From contig NZ_MVJM01000002.1 of the NCBI RefSeq assembly GCF_002156385.1, positions 703,816-767,815 of the forward strand: a DNA stretch of 64,000 bases. Reading direction: 5' to 3'. The notes beneath the pieces are model-generated. The model ran no database searches. It saw nothing but the letters and a program-made list of their open reading frames with translations, and was not told the DNA's origin. Shown piece by piece: positions 30,251 to 38,593 of this stretch; the first letter of the stretch is position 1; every line of letters begins with the position of its first letter. The stretch is from Halalkalibacter urbisdiaboli. Its GTDB lineage: Bacteria; Bacillota; Bacilli; Bacillales; Bacillaceae_D. Both the position numbers and the translations under genes were made by a program.

Positions 30251-31210
30251 TTAAACATAAGCTTTCGTTACTGGGGTCTCTAAATAAGAGCACCTCTTCT
30301 TCTCACAAAAGCGTGGCTTCCACATCATATTCCACATTAAATCCTCATGATCAAGTTCTTTAAAGATTTCAGCACTTGACCTACCCTGCTCTACTTGTGT
30401 TATCCATAGTTTGTAAATTTGGCACATTTTTGATGTAGTAATAGGATTAGGTACCTCTCTACCTATCAGTTTTATGTAACGAACTCCTGCATTTTTCAGT
30501 TCTGGAATACTACACAAACTACAATCCGTTGCTCCGTCTAAAGCTTGTGTAGTTTTCATAATTTGACCTTTAAAATCACTCACTTTATAACCACTTCTAC
30601 ACCCCTGACCTATATCTAGGTCTGTAGGACACTCGGATAGTCGACAATGACCACAAACATTCCCTCCACCAAAATTTCCGGTTACCACCAAATCTAATTT
30701 TGTATGTAAACTCAATTGTTGTATTTCATCTAATTGCATTCCTTGAGGTAGACCAATTCTTTCAACCCCTTGATTCTCAAGAAATTTATAATAGCCCAGA
30801 TTCGTAGCAGCCATAAAAGAACCTACATCAATAGGCTTGTTAACTTGATGCTTTTTAAGCCAATGAATCGCATTCAAATTTGATACAGTAATCCGATCAA
30901 TCCCAACTTCTACAGCTCTATTAATATGGGTAATAAAAGCCTCCTCAAAGGATTGTGGAATGTAATGACTATTAGCCATAAAGTTCACGATGACTCCGTT
31001 CTTGTGAGCTAATTTTACGATTTCAAGTAACTCCTCCTCTGTCTCAACTTGTGTAGGGATGTTATTTACCGTTTGGTACCGACTATCGAAGGATAAATTT
31101 GCAAAATTTAATGGTTTTAATCCTAAATGAACTTCATCTACATCTGCATCCAACATCTGTTTCATCATAAAAACTGAACGGACTGGTGCAATTAATTTTA
31201 ATGTACTCAT
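30251..31210 (-). CDS. U32-family (UbiU-like) Fe-S protein
   Basis: 319 residues from ATG 31210, seven nt after AAGGGG (an in-frame ATG at 31216 is too close to the site). Begins with STLKLIAPVRSVFMMKQMLDADVDEVHLG, the U32 barrel start. It is Cys-rich in the second half: Cys186, 189, 194, 204, 230 and 233 (GNVCGHCRLSEC, GCRSGYK, DCSLCS), plus FCEKKRC near the end, enough for one or two Fe-S clusters. U32 members include RlhA and TrhP (RNA hydroxylation) and UbiU/UbiV (ubiquinone hydroxylation). With the neighbouring UbiV-like gene an oxygen-independent hydroxylase pair is likely. Confidence 0.78.
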   Translation of the reverse strand: MSTLKLIAPVRSVFMMKQMLDADVDEVHLGLKPLNFANLSFDSRYQTVNNIPTQVETEEELLEIVKLAHKNGVIVNFMANSHYIPQSFEEAFITHINRAVEVGIDRITVSNLNAIHWLKKHQVNKPIDVGSFMAATNLGYYKFLENQGVERIGLPQGMQLDEIQQLSLHTKLDLVVTGNFGGGNVCGHCRLSECPTDLDIGQGCRSGYKVSDFKGQIMKTTQALDGATDCSLCSIPELKNAGVRYIKLIGREVPNPITTSKMCQIYKLWITQVEQGRSSAEIFKELDHEDLMWNMMWKPRFCEKKRCSYLETPVTKAYV

Positions 31211-31221
31211 AATCATACCCC

Positions 31222-32385
31222 TTAAACTTTTTGAATAGATAGTTGACGAAGTTGCATTACAGTATGAATCAGAGTTTCAGCAGCATACAAGACCTCTGAC
31301 TCTTCTGTTTGATAACCAAAGCTAATTCGAACTGAGCTTCTTATTTTCTCGTTTGATAATCCAAGTGCAGTTAGCACATGAGATTGTTTCGGAGAAGATG
31401 AACTACAAGCTGAACCTATCGAGATCGAAACATTATAAAAATTTAACATAGTTGCTAGAGCTTCCGCGCGAATATCATCAAATGCTATGTTTAGTGTAGA
31501 TGGATAAACAAATTCCCCTCCTACATTCAACTCCCAGCCGTCAAGTTGTTCCTCTAGTTTTGACAGAAAAAGTTTTCTTAATTGAACGAAGTGTTCCTTA
31601 AGGAACTCATACCTTTCTTTTGCAAGTTTGGCTGCCTCACCTAAACCAACTATCCCAGCTACGTTTTCAGTACCAGAACGAAGCCCCTCTTCCTGTCCGC
31701 CTCCATGAATTAAAGGCATGATATCGCTTTTATTAAAAAGATAAAGTGCACCAATTCCTTTCGGTCCTCCAAATTTATGAGCAGATAAGGACAAGCTATC
31801 AATCTTTAGTTCTTCAACATCAATACCGACCTTTCCAACCGCTTGGACTGCATCACAATGAAAGTGAATACCGTTTCTTTTGCTTATTTCTCCTACGGAA
31901 CGTATTGGTTGGATCGTTCCGAGTTCATTATTAATCATCATAATACTAATCATTACTGTATTATTACGAATTTCGTTTTCTAATTGGTTCAATTCGATAA
32001 TTCCGTCTGAGTTGATGGGGAGATAAGTAATTGAGTAGTCATGTTCTTTTTCTAAAAATTCACATGCTTTTAAAATAGCTGGATGTTCAATCGAAGTTGT
32101 AATAATATGCCCTGCTTTTGGTGCTTTTCGGAGGCAGTATCCCATTATAATTGTTGAGTTCGCTTCTGAACCGCCCGAAGTAAAGATAATTTTATTATCT
32201 TTTGAGTTAATAAGGGAAGCGACTTCTTTCCTTGCAGCTTGTATGGCTAAATTAGCTTGCTTTCCTAAATCATATAGTGCTGAAGGATTCCCATAGGAAT
32301 CCTTTAAAAAAGGTAACATTTTCAGCAAGACTTTCTCATGCATCGGAGTAGTAGCATTATTATCCAGGTAAGCAACTCTACACAT
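31222..32385 (-). CDS. NifS-like cysteine desulfurase
   Basis: 387 residues, PLP enzyme that takes sulfur (or selenium) from cysteine (selenocysteine). Visible: AYLDNNATTPMHE at the N-terminus, the cofactor His in SIEHPA, the PLP lysine in SLSAHKFGGPKG, and the catalytic Cys in SIGSACSSSSPKQSHVL, a class I NifS/IscS-type loop. ATG 32385 lies behind GAGGGTG and overlaps the IscU-like stop by 8 nt, so the two are translationally coupled and probably build Fe-S clusters for the U32 pair. A role in selenium delivery cannot be excluded. Confidence 0.9.
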   Translation of the reverse strand: MCRVAYLDNNATTPMHEKVLLKMLPFLKDSYGNPSALYDLGKQANLAIQAARKEVASLINSKDNKIIFTSGGSEANSTIIMGYCLRKAPKAGHIITTSIEHPAILKACEFLEKEHDYSITYLPINSDGIIELNQLENEIRNNTVMISIMMINNELGTIQPIRSVGEISKRNGIHFHCDAVQAVGKVGIDVEELKIDSLSLSAHKFGGPKGIGALYLFNKSDIMPLIHGGGQEEGLRSGTENVAGIVGLGEAAKLAKERYEFLKEHFVQLRKLFLSKLEEQLDGWELNVGGEFVYPSTLNIAFDDIRAEALATMLNFYNVSISIGSACSSSSPKQSHVLTALGLSNEKIRSSVRISFGYQTEESEVLYAAETLIHTVMQLRQLSIQKV

Positions 32386-32785
32386 TGCTCTCACCCTCTT
32401 CTACCAAGTATTCTCTGTGTATTCTAATGTTCTTCCAAGGCTCTGAACAATAACGTAATATATTCAAACCAATATCCACACAATGCTGATGTGCAGGCTC
32501 TAGTTCTCCAAGCAAAACTTTGACGTCTTCTCTCTCGTACTTACCTATATCTTCAAAGGTTGTTCCTTTTATGATTTCTGTCATTATACTGGCTGTCGCA
32601 ATAGAACCTGTACATCCATATGCTTGAAAACGAATGTTTGTCACTTTATCATTTTCAACATCTAGATAAAGGTGAACGGTATCTCCACAAATGGGGTTAC
32701 CTACCTCAACTACATATTTCGGGTTCTCGAGCACACCAATATTCCGTGGATTCATGAAATGATCGCATATCTTATCATTATACAT
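32378..32785 (-). CDS. IscU/NifU-N-type Fe-S scaffold
   Basis: 135 residues from ATG 32785 (site GGAGAG; 8-nt overlap with the LuxE-like gene). The three ligand cysteines of the scaffold are present in order: GNPICGDTV (with the conserved Asp two residues on), YGCTGSIATAS and HQHCVDIG. It is a stand-alone NifU N-domain, not the SufU type by its short form. A private NifS-IscU pair inside a biosynthetic operon is unusual for Bacillaceae, whose general route is Suf. Confidence 0.87.
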   Translation of the reverse strand: MYNDKICDHFMNPRNIGVLENPKYVVEVGNPICGDTVHLYLDVENDKVTNIRFQAYGCTGSIATASIMTEIIKGTTFEDIGKYEREDVKVLLGELEPAHQHCVDIGLNILRYCSEPWKNIRIHREYLVEEGESNV

Positions 32786-33959
32786 GCTCCATCTCTCCTG
32801 CCTTTTCTGCAATTCTTTGTTCATTCTCTTCAATATACTTTTCTAGATTAATTGCACAGCACCCAACTTCCACTCCTGGTAACCTAGAAATATAGTGAAG
32901 CATTTGACCAGTACGTCCACACGAACAGTGATGATCGCTATAAATGTAACCAACATCTTCTGTCAGAATAAATCCTGGATACGATGTTGAGGTTGCATCA
33001 TAAATAGCGATAACCCCTCTTTCTCCCGGCTTTACTTCTTCCAGCACATTTTTTGGATTTCGAATTGAAATATGAATCCAAGGCGGAATATGCTTTTTGT
33101 GGTGATTACATTCAATGCCTAACATATTCGTCTCCACCAATCCATACATATCACGGACATTTTCTTGCTTAACTCCAAGAAATTCTTCACATCTACGATT
33201 AAATTCTTCACGAGAAATCTGCTGGCCAGTGAACCTTTTCCAGCCCCCTAACGTAACAATGAAACTATTATTATCTAAACTCAACTTTAGATCGTTATCC
33301 ATTAAATATTTTAATAAACGATGAATTAAGAATGGTGGTCCTACAATATGACGTGTATGCATGCCTTCCCAGCTAGTCAAACGTTCTACTGCTTCTTGGG
33401 GATTAAATGAGACCTTTTTAACAAGATTAACACTACCATCGAATAATCCAGCAAAGACGTTTAATACTTTTACCATTCCCATTTCAGGCATTTCTTCTGT
33501 TGGTGGAAATAAAAATAATCCCATTCCTCTTGAAATCTTGAAAAATTCACGGTACATTTTTATAATTCCATCAGTAGCATTATCCATCGTCTTGAAGTCT
33601 CTTCTAGAGACACTAGGAATCCCGCTTGTTCCGGTGCTTCTCATTTCAAATTCTATTTCATTCATCTTTGAGGTTAATAAGAGGTGAGAGTCACACTGTT
33701 TAAAAGTCCCGACAGGAATTAAAGGAATCTTGTGTAAATCGTTAAAGCCATTAACCTCTTCCGGGGACACACCTTTCTTTTCACATGCATCACGGTAAAA
33801 GTCATTTTTTTTATAATGCATTTTAAAATTTTCTGCGATTACTTCTCCTTTAAATTTACAAGCTATTTCATAAGGAAGTTGATACAATTCAGACGCACTC
33901 CCTATAAGTGTATTAACTGGTGATAATCCTAACTCATTTAAATTCTCAACGAAATTCAT
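32778..33959 (-). CDS. LuxE/PaaK-like acid-activating enzyme (acyl-protein synthetase)
   Basis: 393 residues, ATG 33959 behind GGAGGAGG. ANL-type motifs: STGTSGIPS (P-loop, about residue 110), VTLGGWKRFTGQ, DMYGLVETNM and the late Gly/Asp motif ILTEDVGYIYSDHHCSCGRTGQ. LuxE-type enzymes adenylate a carboxylic acid and pass it to a protein thiol. The adjacent acyl carrier protein is the obvious acceptor, so this enzyme probably loads the starting acid of the pathway. The Cys pair in HCSCGRTG may bind metal as in CoF390-synthetase-like relatives. Confidence 0.82.
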   Translation of the reverse strand: MNFVENLNELGLSPVNTLIGSASELYQLPYEIACKFKGEVIAENFKMHYKKNDFYRDACEKKGVSPEEVNGFNDLHKIPLIPVGTFKQCDSHLLLTSKMNEIEFEMRSTGTSGIPSVSRRDFKTMDNATDGIIKMYREFFKISRGMGLFLFPPTEEMPEMGMVKVLNVFAGLFDGSVNLVKKVSFNPQEAVERLTSWEGMHTRHIVGPPFLIHRLLKYLMDNDLKLSLDNNSFIVTLGGWKRFTGQQISREEFNRRCEEFLGVKQENVRDMYGLVETNMLGIECNHHKKHIPPWIHISIRNPKNVLEEVKPGERGVIAIYDATSTSYPGFILTEDVGYIYSDHHCSCGRTGQMLHYISRLPGVEVGCCAINLEKYIEENEQRIAEKAGEMEHV

Positions 33960-33984
33960 TTATAATTCCTCCTCCATGTTTTTA

Positions 33985-34230
33985 TTAAGCAATCTGTGCT
34001 TCTTTGATTGTCGTTATGATTTGTCGAATCGTTTTAACATGTTCAAATACGGAATCGTCAATTCGAATCTTAAATTCCTCCTCAGCGGTCATCACTAACT
34101 CCAGAAGGTCTGCGGAATCAAGATTTAATTCATCTGTCAAATGACTATCTAGTTGTATATCTTCTCGTTTCAATGGTGTGTATGCTGTAAGGATATCCCT
34201 TATTTTTTCAATTAAAATCTCTTCATTCAT
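33985..34230 (-). CDS. Acyl carrier protein, cluster specific
   Basis: 81 residues, four-helix ACP fold. Ser39 in LNLDSADLLE is the phosphopantetheine site (DSxD/L motif with Ala instead of Leu). ATG 34230 follows GAGGTG. It is flanked by the LuxE-like loader and the flavoprotein, so the substrate is probably modified while tethered to this carrier. It is separate from the fatty acid ACP, whose genomic context (fab genes) is absent here. Confidence 0.88.
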   Translation of the reverse strand: MNEEILIEKIRDILTAYTPLKREDIQLDSHLTDELNLDSADLLELVMTAEEEFKIRIDDSVFEHVKTIRQIITTIKEAQIA

Positions 34231-34234
34231 ATTT

Positions 34235-35266
34235 TCACCTCATTACTCTCGTTATATATTCAGCATCTTGACTAACACCAGTTATTAGTGCAGAGCCTCT
34301 CGTATGTTGCCAAGGTAATCCAACAAAATAAATCCCAGGGACCTTCGTGCATCCCCTTTCATGTATCGGTTTATTGTTTTTGTCTAGAATATTTTTTACA
34401 TGAAGCCATGAATAATCAAATTCAAAACCAGTTGCCCATATAACATTATCAGCGATACACTCTTCCCCATTTTCGAATATGGCTCGATTATCGGAAAAAC
34501 TCTTAAGTCTTCTCTTCAATTTTATTTTCCCAGATTTCACATATGGTTTATATTCCTTACCAATAATAGGATCATTTCTCTTTAGAACCTTTCCAATCGG
34601 ACTTTTTACGGTCGCTTTTGAAAGTCCCAAAACATCAAACCACCAAAAGATACTTTTATTAAATATTTTATGAGGTAGATTCTTATTTTTTTTACCCACA
34701 GATAAATATACGTCGAACTCCTCACAAAGCTCAGTTGCAATTTGTACACCTGAATTTCCAGCCCCGACAATTAATGTTTTTCCAGGCTTTAATTGTGTTG
34801 AATTTTTATATTCGTCTGAATGTAGTTGCACTACTTCTTTGGAAAGTTTAGTTTGAATGTCTGGGATAGATGGTTTTTGAAAAGGTCCAGTAGCAATGAC
34901 AATGTTTCTTGAAAGATATTCACCCTTATTTGTCACAACCATAAATTGATTCATTTTGACTTGTCTTACAGAAAGCACTTCTGTTTTCATTAATACTGGT
35001 AAAGAAAATGTCTCTACATAATTTTTCAAATAGTTTGCTATTTCATCTTTGTTTGGGTAACCATCTTTATCACCTGGTAAAGATATTTCGGGGAGGGAAC
35101 TATATGCTCGTGGGGTAAAAAGTGTAAGCGAGTCATAACGCTTTGCCCATGAGTCGCCTATCTCCTTATTTTTATCTAAAATCAAAAAATGCTTATCCAA
35201 CTTCCTTAAGTAGTATCCTGTCACAATACCAGCTTGCCCTGCTCCTATTACAATTACGTCGTACAT
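34235..35266 (-). CDS. CzcO-like FAD/NADPH monooxygenase or oxidoreductase
   Basis: 343 residues. FAD motif VIGAGQAGIVTGYYL at the very N-terminus, second dinucleotide motif IVGAGNSGVQIATEL (NADPH), and the ATGFEFDYSWL motif typical of flavin monooxygenases. The FMO fingerprint (FxGxxxHxxxY) is not obvious, which points to the CzcO/YhhY-like side of the family. ATG 35266 starts 3 nt after the selenoprotein stop. Possible role: oxidation of the carrier-bound substrate, or electron transfer to the selenoprotein. Confidence 0.85.
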   Translation of the reverse strand: MYDVIVIGAGQAGIVTGYYLRKLDKHFLILDKNKEIGDSWAKRYDSLTLFTPRAYSSLPEISLPGDKDGYPNKDEIANYLKNYVETFSLPVLMKTEVLSVRQVKMNQFMVVTNKGEYLSRNIVIATGPFQKPSIPDIQTKLSKEVVQLHSDEYKNSTQLKPGKTLIVGAGNSGVQIATELCEEFDVYLSVGKKNKNLPHKIFNKSIFWWFDVLGLSKATVKSPIGKVLKRNDPIIGKEYKPYVKSGKIKLKRRLKSFSDNRAIFENGEECIADNVIWATGFEFDYSWLHVKNILDKNNKPIHERGCTKVPGIYFVGLPWQHTRGSALITGVSQDAEYITRVMR

Positions 35267-35269
35267 GGA

Positions 35270-36052
35270 CTATGTAACACCCCTATCCTCTTTTGCAGGT
35301 TCTTGATATAAAGTGTTGGTTCCAGGTGGCTGTTTAGCGACTTCTAATAGTTGATTCAAAACATGGATTCTTGTTTCCATGTCAAAAGGCTCTCCACATG
35401 GACGACCTAATCTAAACGGCACTTGGAGACTTCTTGGAATTTTTGCCTTTTCTACGATTCCAGGTATGAGGGTAATCATAACTGTAGCAACCTTTGATTC
35501 TTCTAAAGCCCGAGCATACAGCCCGAGTACATTATGACATTCACCTCAACCAGGTACTAAAATAGCTAAATCAACTTGATCTGTTTTTAAAATTTCTGCA
35601 ACCTTAGGGGCCGTAATTTCTTCATGAGGCTTATGGTTGAGTGTCCCACCATTTAAACCAATATTAAAATTCGACACTTCCTTTATCCTGGTTCCTTCTA
35701 ATGATTTTAGTTGTTCTAATGGGAAAACGATCGAAACATCAGCTTTTGAGTGCCGAGTGTCATAGTAGATATGTGTAACGGACAACTGATTATGCGCTGT
35801 TGTTGATGGTATGACTCGATATGAGTAATCCCCTTCTAGTGTTTCGACATTAAAAGGTTTATCTGTTGCTAAATGAACACCCGCACTTGTAATAAGGGCT
35901 ACCTTGCAGTTATTTATCGGTTTTTGTAATGTAACACCGTTATAATTTTGGTGCTCTTTTGTATTACTTAAAGTAAACCTCTGGTATGACCTTGGAAACA
36001 GCTTTGACCAAGATATAGCAACAAACGACCTAATTTTGTAGTAAAGCTTCAT
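35270..36052 (-). CDS. GrdB/PrdB-like selenoprotein with in-frame UGA (Sec169), first gene of the cluster
   Basis: 260 residues if UGA at 35548-35546 is read as selenocysteine; otherwise the frame splits into pieces of 168 and about 69 residues. Reading through keeps one frame: ...DLAILVPG-U-GECHNVLGLYARALEESK..., giving a U-G-E-C redox motif at the place where proline/glycine reductase B-type subunits carry Sec. Family features on both sides: CKVALITSAGVHL, SVTHIYYDTRHSKADVSIVFPLEQL before, and IPRSLQVPFRLGRPCGEPFD after. A SECIS-like hairpin follows the UGA. ATG 36052 lies behind AAGGAGGTGAT. GrdB/PrdB reductively cleave C-N bonds or work as selenol redox subunits; the substrate is unknown. 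selA/selB/selC/selD are not in this window. Confidence 0.8.
35509..35527 (-). promoter_or_regulatory. Candidate bacterial SECIS hairpin
   Basis: On the minus strand CUCGGGC (35527-35521) pairs with GCUCGGG (35515-35509) through seven pairs, two of them G.U, with loop UGUAU. Twenty-five nt separate the UGA from the loop, inside the 16-37 range I know for bSECIS elements, and a G is in the first two loop positions as that consensus asks. Confidence 0.6.
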
Positions 36053-36095
36053 TGGTTTTTATCACCTCCTTATGAAAATTCATTTCAAATAAAAT

Positions 36096-36123
36096 ATTAT
36101 ACTTCTAACCAACCTTGCATCAA
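36096..36123 (-). promoter_or_regulatory. Sigma-A promoter of the selenoprotein cluster
   Basis: TTGATG (36123-36118), 16-nt spacer and a perfect TATAAT (36101-36096), about 40 nt upstream of the ATG at 36052. All nine genes down to 28143 run in the same direction with gaps under 30 nt, so this is probably the operon promoter. Confidence 0.6.
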
Positions 36124-36220
36124 CATATTTTTCATAAAATACTAATAATTAACAAATACTTTACGTTTAATTTACCTAATTAGAAAAATGTAATTATGCC
36201 ATTTTAACTACAAATAAAAC

Positions 36221-36266
36221 AAAAAGACATTTTTGCAATTGTCTTTTATTGTAAAAATGTCTTTTT
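36221..36266. terminator. Long bidirectional hairpin upstream of the selenoprotein cluster
   Basis: 36221-36239 pairs with 36248-36266 over 19 positions (one G.U), loop 8 nt, with A/U tracts on both sides. It insulates the cluster promoter from outside transcription. The remainder of 36053-36526 is A+T-rich with no gene seen. Confidence 0.65.
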
Positions 36267-36526
36267 TGTCCTTTCCTTTTATAAATAGGTATAAATAGCT
36301 AATTGTAAAATGATTAAAAAACAGTTCTACATGCCGCGTTGTCCAACAAAATCTCCTTTATTTCAAAACTAATATTCAATTCAGATGACAAAACAGTAAT
36401 TACTTTTACCTTTTAAAAATTTCTTATATCAGCTTGGATTTATCTATTGGAAAAATTAACAGATCGTTTCGCTAACAGTTCCTCTTTTCACTCACCTAAT
36501 CTCAACCTTCTCTATCACCTCTGTGA

Positions 36527-36832
36527 TCCCTGATCCCTATCCATAATTATTCCATTGGGAATAACGAATTTATTGTCGTTGGCGATAACTTACCTGCAAT
36601 TGTTGAAATGTATGGATGGCGTGAAACGGAGGAAATTGTTAATACCTATGCTGAACGATACGCAAATGAACGAGGGATAACAGTAGATGAGTGGCTTTCA
36701 TCACACGAAGACGCAGCCAATACATTTATGGCCAACGCTATAAAAGACGTGAAAGTAACCCTTGAACGAAACCAACCCTGTTTTTGCGGGGCGGGGAAAA
36801 AATTTAAAAAGTGCCATTTAAAACATAAATAA
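36527..36832 (+). pseudogene. SEC-C motif protein, probably a 5'-truncated remnant
   Basis: The visible product ends in the zinc-binding SEC-C motif (NQPCFCGAGKKFKKCHLKHK). The first ATG is 36608 (74 residues) but has no ribosome binding site, and the frame is open upstream to a TGA at 36524 and reads protein-like (NNEFIVVGDNLPAIVEMYGWRE). No start codon with a site was found, so the N-terminal part seems lost. SEC-C proteins of this type are usually longer and are often SecA- or ribosome-associated. Confidence 0.55.
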
Positions 36833-36871
36833 ATCCACCATAGCAGCTGACAGCTTTTCGCTATGGTGGAT
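36833..36871 (+). terminator. Terminator after the SEC-C gene
   Basis: ATCCACCATAGC (36833-36844) is perfectly complementary to GCTATGGTGGAT (36860-36871); the following CTTTGC is a weak U-tract. Confidence 0.6.
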
Positions 36872-37125
36872 CTTTGCTTATCAATCGTCCAAATCTAATT
36901 GGTTCTTGGCTTTGGTCTAACTACCAAAATGACGATGTTAAGTTGTCGTATTTTAATAAATCATGTTATTTATTGGTTCCAGCCGTTCATTGTTGTAAAT
37001 TGCTCTCTTTGCTTTTTCATTTAAAAAAGGCTGATTTTATCCTAATTAGTTTACTTTATTATCCAAAAACGGAGATAACATAGGTTTTTATCCCGCTTAA
37101 CCCTTTTTAAAAGGTTATTATCGTT

Positions 37126-37971
37126 TTATTTAAGTAGTATGCGGTAAAAAGGCTGATAGGGACTGTTAAAAAACATAAAAATATCATAATCCCCTGCCGG
37201 ATAATACATGTAATAGTCATCATCCAGCTCAGACCATCCCTCACTAACCGGCTGTCCAAGTGTTTGTTTTATTACGGTTGGCGTTTCATTAGTAGCATTA
37301 GGATTAAATAATTCCATAGCAATTAATAGATCGTCTTGATTATAATCATCTTCTAAACCATATCCGCAATTTTCATAACCGTAATAATAGGCACCACCAA
37401 ACCAATATTCACTTTGGGGTCCTCCGATATATTTGCGAATATCACCAGCTGTTACACCTTGATCTAGCATTAAATTACATCCTTGTAGGATACCATGTGA
37501 TGCTGCCTTTAAAAAGTCCGGTGAAACTAAACGGTTTGGGTTTGTTTGTATAGTAATACGTAAAAGCTTATCCTGACTTTCAACAACAGCTTGTCTAGTT
37601 GATTTTTCCCATTTAACAGACTCTCCAAGAGATTCAGAAATGAATCGTAATGGAACTAACGTAGTTCCATTTCTTACAATCGGAGTAGTATCAATAGATT
37701 TTTGAACTCCATTCACTAGAACGTTACGAGAACCAATTGTTAGTTGAATGTTATTATCGCCTTTCGTCGCTTTCACCGTTTTGGCTTGCTGATTCCAGGT
37801 TACCGTTGCTCCCAGTTCTTCAAAGATCGCACGCATTGGAACAAGCACACGTCCATTATCGTTCATTCCCCCGTTAATAACGATTGTCATTCTTTCTTCT
37901 GCTGAAGGCTGATATCCAGGCACAAGTAACAGCAAAGTCAATATGGTGAAAATATAAAGCTTTAATTTCAT
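37126..37971 (-). CDS. Secreted protein with copper amine oxidase N-like (stalk) domain
   Basis: 281 residues from ATG 37971; an in-frame upstream start at 38022 would put 17 polar residues before the signal peptide. Signal peptide about 1-24. Residues about 28-130 are the CuAmine_oxidN1 stalk domain with two repeats (GRVLVPMRAIFEELGATVTWNQQAKTVKATKG and GTTLVPLRFISESLGESVKWEKSTRQAVVES), common in Bacillota surface proteins. The C-terminal 140 residues are Tyr/Asp-rich (GGAYYYGYENCGYGLEDDYNQDD) and not recognised. Single gene. Confidence 0.75.
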   Translation of the reverse strand: MKLKLYIFTILTLLLLVPGYQPSAEERMTIVINGGMNDNGRVLVPMRAIFEELGATVTWNQQAKTVKATKGDNNIQLTIGSRNVLVNGVQKSIDTTPIVRNGTTLVPLRFISESLGESVKWEKSTRQAVVESQDKLLRITIQTNPNRLVSPDFLKAASHGILQGCNLMLDQGVTAGDIRKYIGGPQSEYWFGGAYYYGYENCGYGLEDDYNQDDLLIAMELFNPNATNETPTVIKQTLGQPVSEGWSELDDDYYMYYPAGDYDIFMFFNSPYQPFYRILLK

Positions 37972-38202
37972 CCTAGTAATCCCCTTTTTATATGTATTTA
38001 CTACCTTATTATACCATTTCATTTCATTAATAATGTACTAATGTACTATTTTCATATTAAAAACTTAAACAGTATGTGGAACGGTCTTGACCTAATCCTT
38101 TTGTCTGAAACCCATCCTGGCATTGATATACCCTCTATACGCCGTTTGAGGGAAGTCGTTTGAGATGTCATACTCGCTCTGTAAATTATCATAGTGATAT
38201 AG

Positions 38203-38240
38203 AAAAAAAGCTGCATGAATTATTATAGGCAGCTTTTTTT
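38203..38240. terminator. Bidirectional terminator
   Basis: AAAAAAAGCTGC (38203-38214) pairs perfectly with GCAGCTTTTTTT (38229-38240). It closes the ligase remnant on the minus strand. Confidence 0.8.
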
Positions 38241-38520
38241 CTACAACTTAATCCAATTCACAAATGAGGGACTTCGCAATTTGCCGTTACTGGTTAGGTT
38301 TCTATATTTAACATTACTTGTAATTAATATTTTATTCCAGTCGTTATTGGTGGAGCGTTTGTCGACCCGATAAATGGAGTTTGGTCTCTTAATCACGATT
38401 CCCTCTTCATGTTGCTGTATTAAGTCAAAATAGGTTTCGCAATTCCCTTGTATGGATTGAATCAGGACAATTAATGGTTGTTTAGATGGGATAACCTTTT
38501 TTAAGATTATTTTTTCTTCC
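38241..38520 (-). pseudogene. Remnant of an ATP-dependent DNA ligase
   Basis: About 90 residues read HEEGIVIKRPNSIYRVDKRS..DWNKI, matching motif IV/V of ATP-dependent DNA ligases (EGIVxKRxxSxYxxGKRSxxWxKI) near the end of the adenylation domain. The adenylated Lys motif and the OB domain are missing, and upstream the frame runs into the SinI-like gene of the other strand. Only a 3' piece of the catalytic part is left. Confidence 0.5.
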
Positions 38521-38593
38521 CCCCCTAAAAAAAAGACGAGGCACGTATAGGTAGTGGATTCGATTATAAAACAACAAAAAAGGTGATGATAAT

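Noticed and set aside
35546-35548. TGA taken as a nonsense mutation that makes the GrdB-like gene a pseudogene
   Set aside because: Both sides are intact family sequence in one frame, the codon falls on the known Sec position in a U-x-x-C motif, a SECIS-like stem follows and the operon is otherwise intact.
36874-37083. 69-codon reading frame after the SEC-C terminator
   Set aside because: No usable ribosome binding site and overlaps a terminator hairpin; composition looks random.
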